Assembly: GCA_036768485.1 (NCBI GenBank)
Contig: JAVLUZ010000596.1
Span: 186,001-250,000 of the forward strand
Source: Mermis nigrescens
Taxonomy: Eukaryota; Nematoda; Enoplea; Mermithida; Mermithidae
DNA length: 64,000 bases
Direction: 5' to 3'
The position numbers were made by a program, and so were the translations under genes. Positions 44,435 to 55,717 of the stretch are shown piece by piece (position 1 is the stretch's first letter; the number at the start of each line of letters is the position of its first letter). The notes below the pieces were generated by a model, which worked only from the letters and a program-made list of their open reading frames with translations, made no database searches and had not been told where the DNA came from.

Positions 44435-44690
44435 TCAAATCCACGCACACACATCTGCAGGATCCTTTTCCTTCTTTCTTTTTCCTGCAAAGCATTTATT
44501 GCAGTGATGATTGCAACCATAAAATTCATATACTGTATGTGCATCTGTGCAAAATCTGTTAACGGGTAAGCAGGCAGGTCCTATTGTTTTTTTTCTTATT
44601 AATACCTAAATGCTGAAATTGATGACCTGTTTTTTCACTCTCAAATTCTAAGTATTCTACTGAATTAGGCTTTGAAGAGGTAATTTCAAC
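44435..44690 (-). pseudogene. Second Polinton-type PolB segment
   Basis: Read leftwards: SSKPNSVEYLEFESEKTGHQ, a frame shift near 44575, then CLPVNRFCTDAHTVYEFYGC and HHCNKCFAGKRKKEKDPADV, ending in a TGA. It is a clear paralogue of the 9845-10176 segment (shared SKP.SVEY.E.ES and CLPV..FCTD.HTVYE). It keeps the VYEFYGC and a C-x2-C pair. It lies about 65 bases upstream of the Pif1 segment on the same strand. Confidence 0.55.
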
Positions 44691-45359
44691 TTATCGAACA
44701 AAACCTAACATCTGGCAAACTAATCAAACTTTAAATGTTAAATATTAATATTTTGTCAAAAAATTAGAAAATACTTCATCATAGTCAAATAACTTGGACA
44801 GGAAACTTGAAAAAATTATACCTTGTGTCATTGACAGCCATAACAGTTGACACCAACACAAAACCAGATTTTACACTCTTTGAGCCCTCCTCAAGAACTA
44901 ATGCTAAATTTAAAAAATAGAAAATTTATCATCTAAAGAATTTTATCCTCTGCAATTCTATGCCATAAAATCGGAAATCGGAAAAATAGAAATCTAAATG
45001 TTATTTAGTTATGTTTTTGGCATCAAGCAAAACCTAAAATCTGGCAAACTAATCAAACTTTAAATGTTGAATATCAATATTTTGTAAAGATATTTGTACT
45101 TTCATCAAAAAAGGTTTTTGCATTGTTTGTTTAATTTGAATTGCATCTGTTTTATGGTGTCATCCACCCAATACGTTTCTATTTCACATGTTTGTATACC
45201 ATTACTTCAAATCTAGTTCAACTTTATATGCAACAGGTATTTGTGCAATTACTTTGAGAAAAACTATTATGAAACCATTTTATAAACGATCATGTAAAGA
45301 GAGGAGGTGCAAAATTGATGCATTCAATAGGGACATCATCAGATAAATAATTCACTGAA
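44691..45359. repeat. Direct repeat of about 65 bp, 333 bp apart
   Basis: 44698-44760 and 45031-45092 share AAACCTAA.ATCTGGCAAA, CTAATCAAACTTTAAATGTT and AATATTTTGT. The rest is AT-rich and unassigned. Confidence 0.6.
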
Positions 45360-46300
45360 TGATAAAAAGTTGTAAAATAATGACTGCAGAGAAAATTACT
45401 GTTAATGTAAAAGAGGCCTTAAATTTGACAGTGTCTTGCAGAACAATATGGCGTGTCATAAGGAAAACCCATTTTTCCTATGTGGAAAATAATAGCACAC
45501 GACTTCATAAAATTCTCCAAATCCAACCATCATAACACATCATTTGGCATATTTGCAAAATATAACAAAATTGAGAAATGAAAATAAACCTATTTATTAC
45601 CAGGATGAGATGTGAATAAATGAAGGACACACATTTTCAAGTTTGGGAAGACATGGTAATTTGAGAAGACCCTAGAACTGCTTTTGTCCCTGAGTGAGAC
45701 TTTGTTCTTGGAGTGAAGTCAGGAATAGGTTGAGGTTCCCAGTAGATTATTTCGCATATTAGCTCAAAGGACGGCTTTTGTTGATGGTGGATTGGATATT
45801 TTTAGGTCAAAAAAATGGTGATTGATTACCATTTTGAAATGAAAGCCAAAACAAAGTGCCCTGATACTAGGTAAAACCCCTTATCATTGCAGATGATTGA
45901 AGCAAAAGCTAACAGTCAAGTCTAAAAAAGGAAACATAATAAAATTTCTGAAAAGCAATAGTATTCCTTTCAATGAAAAATAAATAAAGAAGCGCTATTC
46001 AATTTTCACATAAAGTATAACTGGCTCAACAAGGATGTGTTTGTCATTGAATAAATGGCAAAAGCACATAACAAAACAATTTTATGGCTCCCATCCTACC
46101 ATTGTGAACTAAATCCTATTGAACTAATATAAGCAGCTGTTAAAACTACAGTTGCAAAACAAAACAACAATTAGAATAGGAGACATCAAAAAATTATTCA
46201 TCAAAGAGGTTTCCCACATAAGAGCAAGTGACAGAAAACGCTCTAGATAATGTGGAATAAATTGAAAGAAAAATGTCTGACCTGACATTGCAATTCATTT
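45360..46300 (+). pseudogene. Tc1/IS630-type (DDE_3) transposase remnant
   Basis: The frames read a helix-turn-helix-like SCRTIWRVIRKTH, then a YQDEM-like first catalytic block, KNGDYHFEMK, and a C-terminal LWLPSYHCELNPIELI followed by AAVKTTVAKQN. The PxYxxELNPIELIW motif holds the last catalytic residue of Tc1/mariner/IS630-type transposases. Stops are frequent, so this is a relic. Terminal repeats were not found. Confidence 0.6.
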
Positions 46301-48300
46301 TTTAGACATAATCATACTGGTAGACTCGGACTATGATGATGACAAGAATGCGGTTTCAAAAATGACTTATTTTAACCCACTATGGAATATTGAAGACAGC
46401 AAAGGCAAGGAGTCAAGCTGAGACAATGATTTTTATGGATTCAAAGATGTATCAAGCAAAGAAAATGAGCTTTGATGAAATTCTTGTGTATCCCTATTTC
46501 AGACATTTTGAGATAGATTAGAATTTTTCTGCTGCAGACTTGAATAACTTGAATCATAGGTATACAAGGTCAAAGTCTGCAGGGGAGATTAGAGTTTTTA
46601 GCCACAGAATGTCAATAATTGAACCATAGGTGTACAAGATCAGGGTCCGCAGGGTGCAAAGACATAATGCACTATTTGTCATAGGAGCCAATTCCGGCCT
46701 TGGGCGGAAAACAAGAAATGCTAAAAAAGCCATTTTTGCTTGGTTTTTCTCAAATAGTTTCTTGGCTTTTATAAATTAAGCTCAGCACAAAATGGAATCA
46801 GACAGCTCAATCATTTTTCTATCAATCTATATATATTTTTAATGAATTCTGAAACTTTTGTTCTGGTACTTTTTGTTTGAAAATGTTTAAGCCTGACTCT
46901 ACAAAAGATAGGACAGAAAATGGGTTGGGTTCAGAAAATCAATGACAACTTTTGATTGGCTGATTTTTTGAAAAGCATAGAGCAGTTCCTTGTAGACAAA
47001 AGGAAGGCGGTTCAAATGCCTTAGATCCAAATCTGATTAATTGAAATTTTTTCCGTTTCCTTTGCATTTGAAGCCATAAACGTATTTTGACCAATCCAAA
47101 TAAGATGTATAAGCCCACCCCATTTTGCTGGCTTGTGCATGCATACAACAAATGTTGTAGGAGCAACACCCGGCTTTATTGTCCATGCGTAAATATACTA
47201 GGTTTGTAGGTATTGTCCAAGTATACATGTATGCAAAACTTTACTGGTACAATATAAATGCCAACCTACATAGGTTACTCACATTTATCTTCAAATTTTA
47301 TATATTAGCTAAGTACGCACAGTGTTAGTGAGCCTGGAATACTCAGCAACAGACTTCAGTAAATTTAAAATTAACCTATTACGAGTAGAATTCAATGCCT
47401 TCAGTCATTGCTAAATATTTATTCACCTATTTGCACATTTACAAGTGCAATGTTTGGCATTCTGGAACATTAATAATTTAAAAAAATAATTGTTCTTGCT
47501 CATAATATGCAAATCTACTGTGAGGCCTAAACCATGTAACAGCATTTTAACACAATAGCAGATTAAAAAGCATTTAATCAATCAATAAACATTGATCAAT
47601 CACTGATCATCAAAGTAACCACATCATTTTGACAAATAATACATTTGCTGAAATTTTGTCAATAACTCTCAAATCAGTATAAGTTTATTTTCATAATACA
47701 CTGACTCAATTCATTGTTACTTTTAATTTGTTTGAATTCTAAAAGGTGTAATTAATTTAAGTTTTTTCATATTGCTCATAGATTTGTGTGGTGTCAATTT
47801 AAGTCAAGCTCAATTTACATTCACTGGTAAATAAAAGGGCTTTCAACTTTATTGGTCCAGCTTTGACACATACAATAATTAAATCAGTGCTAGAATGCAA
47901 AATAGAACAAGAAGAGACAATCACTTTCTTTCACATGCATAATGCAGTCCGTAACATGCATCTTAAGCCAAATATTTCTGGATTTTTCTGTTGCTACAAT
48001 GAACTGAACAATAATTATTATACAGCTTAAGATACAAAATTGATGCGTCGGATCAAAGTAGATATGTGGCTTGTTCGGCAGTGCAATCATATGGGACCTT
48101 TAGTTGGCAGTGGTCAAGTGGACAATGGTGTAGCAGTTTGAGCCAATTGTTCGCCAGCATTATGGGGATTCTGGGTGGCAAAGGTATTGGTTGGGCAGGT
48201 TGTTCTGAGTGCTAATTTGGTATAAATTCTATGGCTGGCATGAAGGATTGATGAGGCTGTGCACATTGTGCAGGTTGTTTTAAAGTTGTATAGATTGATT
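46301..48300. other. Non-coding; a small direct repeat
   Basis: TTGAATCATAGGTATACAAG... and TTGAACCATAGGTGTACAAG... (46550 and 46619) form a short direct repeat ending in GCAGGG. Nothing else was recognised. Confidence 0.35.
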
Positions 48301-49410
48301 GGAATAAGTGGGCTGTCCAAACTCGGCAGTCTGTTCAGGTTCAGGCTCTATTATGCTTTCCCCTTTCCAATTTTGTTGGCTGTCATTAGGTACACTCACC
48401 ATCAAATCTGCTGATGATGAGACTGAGCTAGTACGCAAGTTTTGACTGCTTGCAGACATCTAAAAAGTTAGTGAATTCCAATTTTATGGACATAAATATG
48501 TGTACAAGTTCTGTGTGTTCTCAAGGGCCAGGTCTAGATATTAGTTTGCAACAACAGCTAGATAGCCCAAGATTCAGTGAATTTCTTGGGGTTGCTCTTC
48601 AAGGGTTTTGATGGATGTCTTTGCCGGTAAAGTTTTAGTAAGTTTATTTGATCCTGCAGCTGTAAAGATTGAAATTTGACATAATCAACCTCATCCATTA
48701 GTGTTTTCCATCAATTCTCATGCTCTAAGTGTCGGATTTCTCTTGGTGAATCTGGTTGGGAATTTTGAGGCCTTGGCTCAGGAGTGAGTGTTTCTTGGTG
48801 CTGATCACGTGCTATGTTGGTGCTCATTGAACTATAAATCATTTGAATAAATTTCAATAAATTTATGTACAAAATGGGCCCAAAGTGTGTTTGGCGTACA
48901 ATAGATTTAAATTTCGAAATAATGTATGATAATTGAACTTTATTAGTTATTTAAGCATAATAATTTACTTCTCACTGAATAGGTTATATCTATGAGGGGT
49001 GGGACAGTGTTTACACAATCTTCCCTTCCCCCTTGGGCGGTGCAGTATCTGGGTTAGTCAGGGACTTTTTATCCTCCCTATCATTTTAGTCATTAGTGAG
49101 CTTGGGGTCTGCTGTTCTGTTTCCTGTTTGTGTGCATTCAGTGTCACTCTTCCCTGTGCCCTTCATTTAAAATTTAGAGTAAATTTATGTGCCCTTCATT
49201 TAAAATTTAGAGTAAATTTAATCTAAAATTATTAAAAAATGTTCCCATTCCAGTTCATGTACTCTGCATGCCCAGTCATCAAAAGTGTCATCCGACAATG
49301 AATTTGTGAGGGATTAGGACTGCTGGTTTTGCTGTTGTTTCTGCTCTTCTGCAGTAAGCTGTGGAGATGGGTGCACGCACGGTGATTGGGTTTTGATATC
49401 TTTATCGGTC
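48301..49410 (-). other. Three short Gln/Ser/Pro-rich ATG frames, uncertain
   Basis: Reading leftwards, ATG frames begin near 49411 (MTDKDIKTQSP, then a Q-rich stretch), 48826 (MSTNIARDQHQETLTPEPRP) and 48460 (MSASSQNLRTSSVSSS). Each ATG follows within a few bases of an AG: TTTTTTTAGAAC, TTATAGTTCA and CTAACTTTTTAG. They could be decayed 5' exons or Gag-like N-termini next to GE2. No domain supports either reading. Confidence 0.2.
49155..49220. repeat. Perfect 33-bp tandem duplication
   Basis: Two identical 33-bp units beginning TGTGCCCTTCATTTAAAATT stand directly side by side. The perfect identity suggests a recent slippage event. Confidence 0.95.
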
Positions 49411-50497
49411 ATGTTCTAAAAAAATACTGCTTATTTCAAAGCAGGGAATGGAAAATTTCTTTTTGTGACAAATGTTATGGGCAATATAATTTTAGCTAAT
49501 TCTGGCGAGTTTGTTTTGAGCAAATTAATGCATTCTGCTTTGAAGGTTATAGGAGTGGGGCGGATCCGTGTTAACTATAAATCCTTCTTCCCCTCCCTCC
49601 TGTGAGGGCTTAGCCTTGGGGATGGTCAAGTTCCCCTGCATCTCCTTATCATTATTATTATTTATCATAGCTTTATAAAGCTTTGTTCAATTAAAGTGCA
49701 TGGTTCCAAGTTCATTCTTTTTATTAAGTGACTCAAAAACAAGAGTAGGTAGTTTAATTAATTTAATGTCATAGGGCCCATTCCACTGGTGCATCAGTTT
49801 GTGGCTTTTCCCTTGCAGTGTGCTAGGATTAAAAACCATTATAAGATCGCCAATTTTATAATTAACAGGCTTCACTTTTTTATCATAATAATTTTTTTGG
49901 GTTTCTTGAGCCTGTTGAATATTTTCTCTGGCTAAAGTCCAGGCTTTTGTTAACTATTGCTTAAAATCAATAAGGTAATCATCCAAATCTATAGTATATT
50001 TAGAAGAGTTAGACTTTATAGCAGTGTCAATAGGTAGTCTAGGAGTCCGACCATATAGTAGTTCAAATGAAGAAAATTCAGTGCTTGTTTGATGCGTAGT
50101 TATATGGAAAAGTAACGTATGGAAGGATATCATCCCAGTCGCGTTGATTCTGGCTCACGTACATAGAAAGCATATTAGCTAGTGTATGATTAAATTTTTC
50201 TACTAGTCCATCAGTTTGGGGGTGGTAGGCTGTAGTATTAAGTTTTTGGTATCACAAAGAGCACAGACTTCTGAAATGAGCTTAGACATATAATTTGTTC
50301 CTCTATCAGAGAGCAATTGTTTTGGGGCTGTGTGACGACATAGAATGCCTTCTACAAACTTCATAAGCAGTTGTTTTAGCCGTACAATCTAAAATGGCAA
50401 AGCATTCAACCCATTTTGTTAAGTAGTCTGTGAAAACAATGATATATTTATTCCCATTATGTGTCATGGGAAGGGTTCCTAAAATGTCAGTCGCCAT

Positions 50498-50764
50498 CAT
50501 AGGTGGGCAGCACCTAAATTCTGGGGAGGGGTGAAAAAATTTTCAAAGGTCAAAAAATGGTCTTAAAAGTGGTCGTATGAAAAAAACAGTATTTTTTGAC
50601 GTTTCTCATTGAGCATTATCCAATGGCATCAAAAAATTGCTAAAAAAGCAGAAAAAAATTTAAAAATTTGAATTCTGGGGGGTGTATTTTGATTTCTAGG
50701 GGGGGGTATTTCAACTTCTGGGGGGATGCATATCCCACCCCCAAACTCCCCATGCCCATGTGTG
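50498..50764 (+). mobile_element. A-family element (A15) in GE2 integrase, TSD GTCGCCAY
   Basis: It begins CATAGGTGGGCAGC and ends GCCCATGTGTG. The left flank is GTCGCCAT and the right flank GTCGCCAC. Element D begins directly after the right copy of this 8-mer. Confidence 0.9.
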
Positions 50765-50784
50765 GTCGCCACTAGTGTTGTAAA

Positions 50785-50962
50785 AGATATATTTATCTTT
50801 ATCTTTTTAGCAAGATAAAGATAAAGATAAAGATATCTTTATCTTTATCTTGACAATTTCTTTATTTTATCTTTATCTTTATCTTTTGGAAAAATCACAG
50901 GCCATCTTTATCTTTATCTTTATCTTTTTGATAGGAATTTATCTTGCTAAAAAAGATAAAGT
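50785..50962. repeat. AAAGATA / TATCTTT array, left arm of D
   Basis: Copies of TATCTTT and AAAGATA in both orientations cover about 175 bases. This makes the arm self-complementary at several scales and able to pair with the right arm. Confidence 0.9.
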
Positions 50963-51495
50963 ATGAACATAAGATAGCATGTAATCCAAAATGCAGGTTT
51001 GACGGAAATACATTTAGGCGCATTCAAATTTTACTGTAATGCAAGAAAAGAAAAAAACGATTGTTTAAACCCTATGGTGTGCGGCCCAAACTAATGCCTG
51101 TATATCGACCTAAGTAAACGGGAGTGATACCGATCTAAGTGGGATTACTACTACTAGCACCCATGTTAATCTATAGTCTGTTTCATTTATCCGAGAGCTT
51201 TGTCAGTAGATGTTTTTGGTGGCTACAGTAATCCCTTCTTTCTTATGTACTGTAGGTCGCTAGATCTCACTATAGCTACAAAGCAAGGAAGGATTTTTCA
51301 ATAGCATTTTTGCGGCATAATTTAGGGTGTGGGTAAAACCCGGAAAGGGAAAGGGAAATGATAGGTAAAATCCGGAAACAGAAACAGTTGGCAAAAGCTG
51401 GAAACCGAAACGGAAACAATGGGTAAAAGCCAGAAACAAAACGATCCAAATCGCCAGAACCGGGGTTCCCGAGTAGGGCACATCATGGTGAATAC

Positions 51496-51760
51496 CATAG
51501 GTGGGCAGCAACAAAATTCTGGGAGGGGTGAAAAATTTCTGGGGGCGGAGGTGAAAAAATTTTCAAAGGTCATAAAATTGGCCTTAAAAGTGGTCTTATG
51601 AGCAAAAACACCATTTTTCGAAGTTCCTCATCAAGCACTATCAAAATGGCATCAAAAAATTGCTAAAAAAGCAATAAAAATTTCAAAAATTGAATTCTGG
51701 GGGTAGGTATTTTGATTTCTGAAGGGGGCTCGGAAAGGGGGCCCCTTGATTCATATGTGT
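51496..51760 (+). mobile_element. A-family element (A16) inside D, right end degraded
   Basis: It begins CATAGGTGGGCAGCAAC and keeps TCAAGCACTATC and GAATTCTGGGGG. The G-rich end is rearranged (GGGGGCTCGGAAAGG). No duplication is seen on the right. Confidence 0.65.
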
Positions 51761-51811
51761 AGCTGACCCTGGTTCCATCGGGGGTATCTGCGCCCTAAGG
51801 GTAGTCCAAAG

Positions 51812-53547
51812 CATAGGCATAGCCAGGGGGCATTGGGGAGCATGCCCTCCCCCCAAAATTTTTCAGAAATATTGTTGATTTTTCTGTTGCAATAATTTGT
51901 GCCCAGAAAACTAAATTTAAAAAGGCAAAATTGTCAAAATTTTCCTGCGCTTCGCTCCAAGTCATTATTATTTATCCAATGAATTTAAAAGCTTGAATCA
52001 GCTAAAATAATCCAGCACTTCACATCACTTTAGTAATTTGATGCACTATTTAATTGTTGAATGAAACTGTGCAACTTGTTGAGCATAATAGTAAAAGTGC
52101 GAAAATTATTGTGTATCAGTTTGTCCATTCTCTGCTTTGTTTGTCTTTTGTGTACCACATTGTTGATTCTTTGCTTTTGTTGTCTTTCTTTACAAGGTGA
52201 TATAATCCTATTTTAAATGGAAGGAATGGCCGAATTTTCCTATGTTTTTGCGCATTTCCTATTTTCTGAACTGTATCTTGTTAATAAGGCCACAAATGGA
52301 CCTGAAAACGGTAAGAACAAAATTTTCATTGATATATTTTTCTTTATCTTATTAGCAGCAACACGTTGCTGCTCTATGTAAATAAGCAGAGGTCGAAAAA
52401 CGCATTTCAGCTCAGAAGTTTTGTGCAATGTAGGAGTTCATCATTTTTAAGTGTTTTTGGGCTTGATTCAGAACCGAGATTTGGCCGATTTAGCGAAAAT
52501 TTTCACGTTACTATTTAACATTAAAATGCTTTTTTTACAAAATTTTCTGGGAATCTGCCCCGAAACCCGCTGGGAACGCTTGAGCGCGCCACACCAGACC
52601 ACACCTGGGCATGGGGGTTGGGGATATGCACTCACCCCTTCGAGAAACCAAAAATCTTCCCCCCCCAGAAATCAAAATACCCCCCCCCCAAATTCAATTT
52701 TTAAATTTTTTTCGTTTTTTCGCAATTTTTTTATGCCAATAGATAGTGCTCAATGAGAAACGTCAAAAAATGGTGTTTTTTGTCATACCACCACTTTTAA
52801 GGCCATTTTTTGACCTTTGAAGAATCTTGCCCTCCCTCCTTCTGAGAATTTTCTTGCTGCCCACGTATGCACCAGACCCCGCACAGCTGCAAAATGTTGT
52901 TGTACATGTGCAACGAGATTTTAGGGAGAACGAGCCAGGTAAAAGGCTTAGGAATTTCTAAAAATTTTTGACGCTTCACGCCGGGATTAATTTGTCTGTT
53001 TTGTATGATTTAAGCGCGGTATAAATTGAGTTTTAAGTGCAAAAACGTCAAAAATTTTTGGCGCATAGCACCGCCAGTTACTGTTCTTTCTGTTTGTGTT
53101 TTAAAAGCCCGAATCACTCAAAATATCTTCAGACAAACTTACTAATTCGCTTGAAGTGTCAAAATTGTTCAGCACAAATGTGATAATTTTCTGCTCTGTC
53201 AGACTATTAGTTTTCACAGAGCTACAAAATGTTAAGGGCGGTAAAAAATGACTGAATTTCTTGGCGCTTTGCGCCACTTATGATTTCTAAAGTGTTTGTT
53301 AATAGAAAGGCCGTACTTTCTACATGGAAACGGTAGAAATTCCAAAAACTTTTGGCGCTTTCGCGTCGCTTTACACTTTTTGTATTTTTGATCGTCAGAA
53401 ACCCATAAATTAGCTAGGCTACACTACCAAAGGTCGAAGTCGAAAAACTTAGTTTACAATACATAACGTTACTGACATACAATGCAAAAGTAGTCTTAAA
53501 ATTTTTTTGTCAATGCCACCCGAACCAAAATCCTGGCTACGCCTCTG
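51812..53547. mobile_element. F-family element (F3) inside D, TSD GTCCAAAG
   Basis: The ends CATAGGCATAGCCAGG and (reverse complement) CAGAGGCGTAGCCAGG form a 16-bp inverted repeat. GTCCAAAG is perfect on both sides. Modules with GGCGCTTTGCGCC-type palindromes recur at about 95-bp spacing near the right side. An A copy is nested inside. Confidence 0.9.
52600..52869 (-). mobile_element. A-family element (A17) inside F3, TSD CACCAGAC
   Basis: It runs from CACACCTGGGCATGG to GCCCACGTATG with a perfect CACCAGAC on both sides. It is full length. Confidence 0.95.
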
Positions 53548-54357
53548 GTCCAAAGTGCCGGAAACATGGTTGGGTTGTTGGCCCTGATGTGGCGTACATA
53601 CTTGGGGAACCCCGGTTCCGGTGCTTTAGTTGTTTCCCTTTCCGCTTCCGGCTTTTACCCATTGTTTCCCCCATAATTTATTTTTGTCTTCCAAGAAATC
53701 AATCAACTTATAGATAAAAATCGCCAATTCAGCTTATCTTAAGTTGACACTTGAAACACGATAGACCAAGATGTTAAGAACCGCCGTGAACTCCCATATA
53801 GGTCAGTGGAAAAACGTCTGTTTGATGTTGAAGCAACCCGGATTTGATCCCAGCCAATAACTTTTTGTTTAGCGCACTTACTACAGTATGTCTCAGCACT
53901 GATTAAATGCCTAAATTCAATTTATGTGGGTGGATTAGTGCATTTAGAATGGAAGAATTCCAACCACTCGCCCTCACTAAGCTGATCTGCCAAATTACAG
54001 TAATTCATCTTGTTTTGTTTACTGTAGCCCTTAAAAAAATTTACTAAAAAACTCTCCAATAAATGAAACAGACTATAAGTCTAAGCCTATGAAGAATAGA
54101 GAAGTTTGAGAAAATCAATAAATTTTGCAACTATACTTTGTATACAGGCGCACAGAGCACGGTTTTGATGCATGTGAAACAAAAGAAGTGACTTGCTGTC
54201 AGCCAGTAGTAGTAGTACGTGTGTCAGTCAGATACCACGGGTATACCCCCAAACCTACATTTATGTGTTCTTAATGCCTTTGGCTGTTTTGCATCACCCA
54301 CTCTCGTTTATTGCACTTCACATACATCATTCTCCTACGTCCAAGTGACCATATTTA

Positions 54358-54528
54358 CACTTTATCTTTATCTTTATCTTTTTGATCCCTTTATCTTGCC
54401 AATTATCTTTATCTTTATCTTTCTTAATTTTTTATCTTTATCTTTATCTTTATCTTTATCTTCTAGATTTTAAAATTTCAACTTTATCTTTATCTTTTAT
54501 CTTGCAAAAAATCCTTATCTTTTACAAC
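54358..54528. repeat. TATCTTT array, right arm of D
   Basis: A near-continuous TTTATCTTTATC array with three short interruptions, the partner of the left-arm array. The open frame with LSLSLYLYLYL-like peptide through it is a by-product. Confidence 0.9.
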
Positions 54529-55039
54529 ACTAGTCGCCACGCCACCCAATCAATTGGATCTTCCACTGGCAAGGGACATAGAGCTGCTTTCATTTTGTGT
54601 GTGGGGATTTACAGGTTGCACACCCTAGGCATTCAGTGCAGTGTTTTTTGATATCATTTACCATCCCTTCCCAAAAATATTTCTGTTTTGTACGTTGATG
54701 AGTCTTTTCAAGTCCAAAATGTCCAGACAAAATATCATCATGATAGGATTCAAGTATCTCTTGCTTTAGGGAATCTGGGATGACCAGTGTATGCTGATTC
54801 CTGCTTTTATCTAATTGTCTATACAAGCACTTATCTATAATGCAGTAGGACTTGACTTTAGATAGAATGATACGCTGAGAAATAGGTTTGGGGGGGGGGT
54901 AGTGTACCATTTTCTAAGTAGCTAATAATGGCCAAAAGATCACTGTCCTTCCACTGCTCATCCATTATGTGCTTATTTTTTCATAAATGCTAGCTATGAC
55001 AAGACATGAAACAGCATCCACATTTTTGTGCTTCTCTTG

Positions 55040-55717
55040 CAATTTATGGGTAAGCCTGTAGGTAAATTGTTGCAGCATAATGTGCCATCAAGCTAATCTC
55101 CCAGTTGAGTTATTTTCTTTCTTAAAAAGTCCAAGAAGCGGGGCATGATCAGTTTGAATGTGTACTTGGTGGCCAACAATGTAAGGTTGGAAAGTTTTGA
55201 CTGCCCAAATGACAGCAAGTGCTTCATGCTCAGTTGTTGAATAATTTCATTCAGGTTTAGTGAGAGATCTACTAATATATGTGATTGGGTGCTCTTTACC
55301 ATGCAAAATTTGACTGAGAATGGCGCCAATCACACCTGGGTGTGGGGGGTTAAGGGTATGCACCCCCAGAAACCAAAATACCCCTCCCCAGAAATCAAAA
55401 CCCCCCCCTAGAATTCAATTTTTAAAAGTTTTTTTCGTTTTTTTCGCAATTTTTTTTATGCCAATAGATAGTGCCTGATGAGAAACGTCGAAAAATGGTG
55501 TTTTTATCGCCATACCACTATTTTTAATGCCATTTTTTGACCTTAAAAATCTTGCATTCCCCCCAGAATTTTCTTGCTGCCCACGTATGGTGCCAATCCC
55601 ATAACCAGAAGCGTCAGTCTGTCTGCAGAAGTCTTGTGTGAAATCTGGTAATTTTAGGAGGGGTGTGGTTGTTAATGAAAGTTTTAATTGTTGGAACGAT
55701 TTTTGGCACTCATCAGT
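55040..55717 (-). pseudogene. pol: RNase H of GE2, split by A18
   Basis: The first strand block (DASGYGIG) is separated from its continuation (AILSQILHGKEH) by the A18 insertion; the 8-bp duplication falls within this block. The rest has ITYISRSLTKPE and HVQIQTDHAPL-like blocks with stops. It is the standard RNase H following a Gypsy RT. Confidence 0.75.
55331..55589 (-). mobile_element. A-family element (A18) in GE2 RNase H, TSD GYGCCAAT
   Basis: It runs from CACACCTGGGTGTGG to GCCCACGTATG; the flanks are GCGCCAAT and GTGCCAAT. The target lies in the conserved GYGIGA-type codons of RNase H. Confidence 0.95.

Larger units (their letters stand above)
50773..54532. mobile_element. Fold-back element D (3.76 kb), TSD GTCGCCAC
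   Basis: The ends TAGTGTTGTAAAAGATA and TATCTTTTACAACACTA are perfect inverted repeats; the flanking GTCGCCAC is identical on both sides. TAGNG is the hAT terminal consensus. Long inverted arms follow: AAAGATA arrays, then TATAGTCTGTTTCATTTA, GGCTACAGTAA, AATGGGTAAAAGCC and GAACCGGGGTTCCC, each with its inverted partner. The centre holds A16 and F3. No transposase frame was found. Confidence 0.85.
49525..54910 (-). pseudogene. pol: Integrase and pol tail of GE2, split by A15 and D
   Basis: The zinc-binding N-terminus (YHDDILSGHFGLEKTH, then HCTECLGCATCK) ends at the D/A15 insertion. The core resumes at 50500 with MATDILGTLP, NGNKYIIVFTDYLTKWVE, then LSDRGTNY and GLVEKF, so all three acidic residues are readable across frame shifts. 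A GPY/F module (VNYKIGDLIMVFNPSTL...WNGPYDIKLI) and HFN-TKLY precede a tail with YNLQSRMH and a TAA at 49525-49527. There is no chromodomain. Confidence 0.8.

Noticed and set aside
54219..54651. Frame with LYLYLYL/SLSLSL peptide resembling membrane segments
   Set aside because: Translation of the TATCTTT array of fold-back element D.
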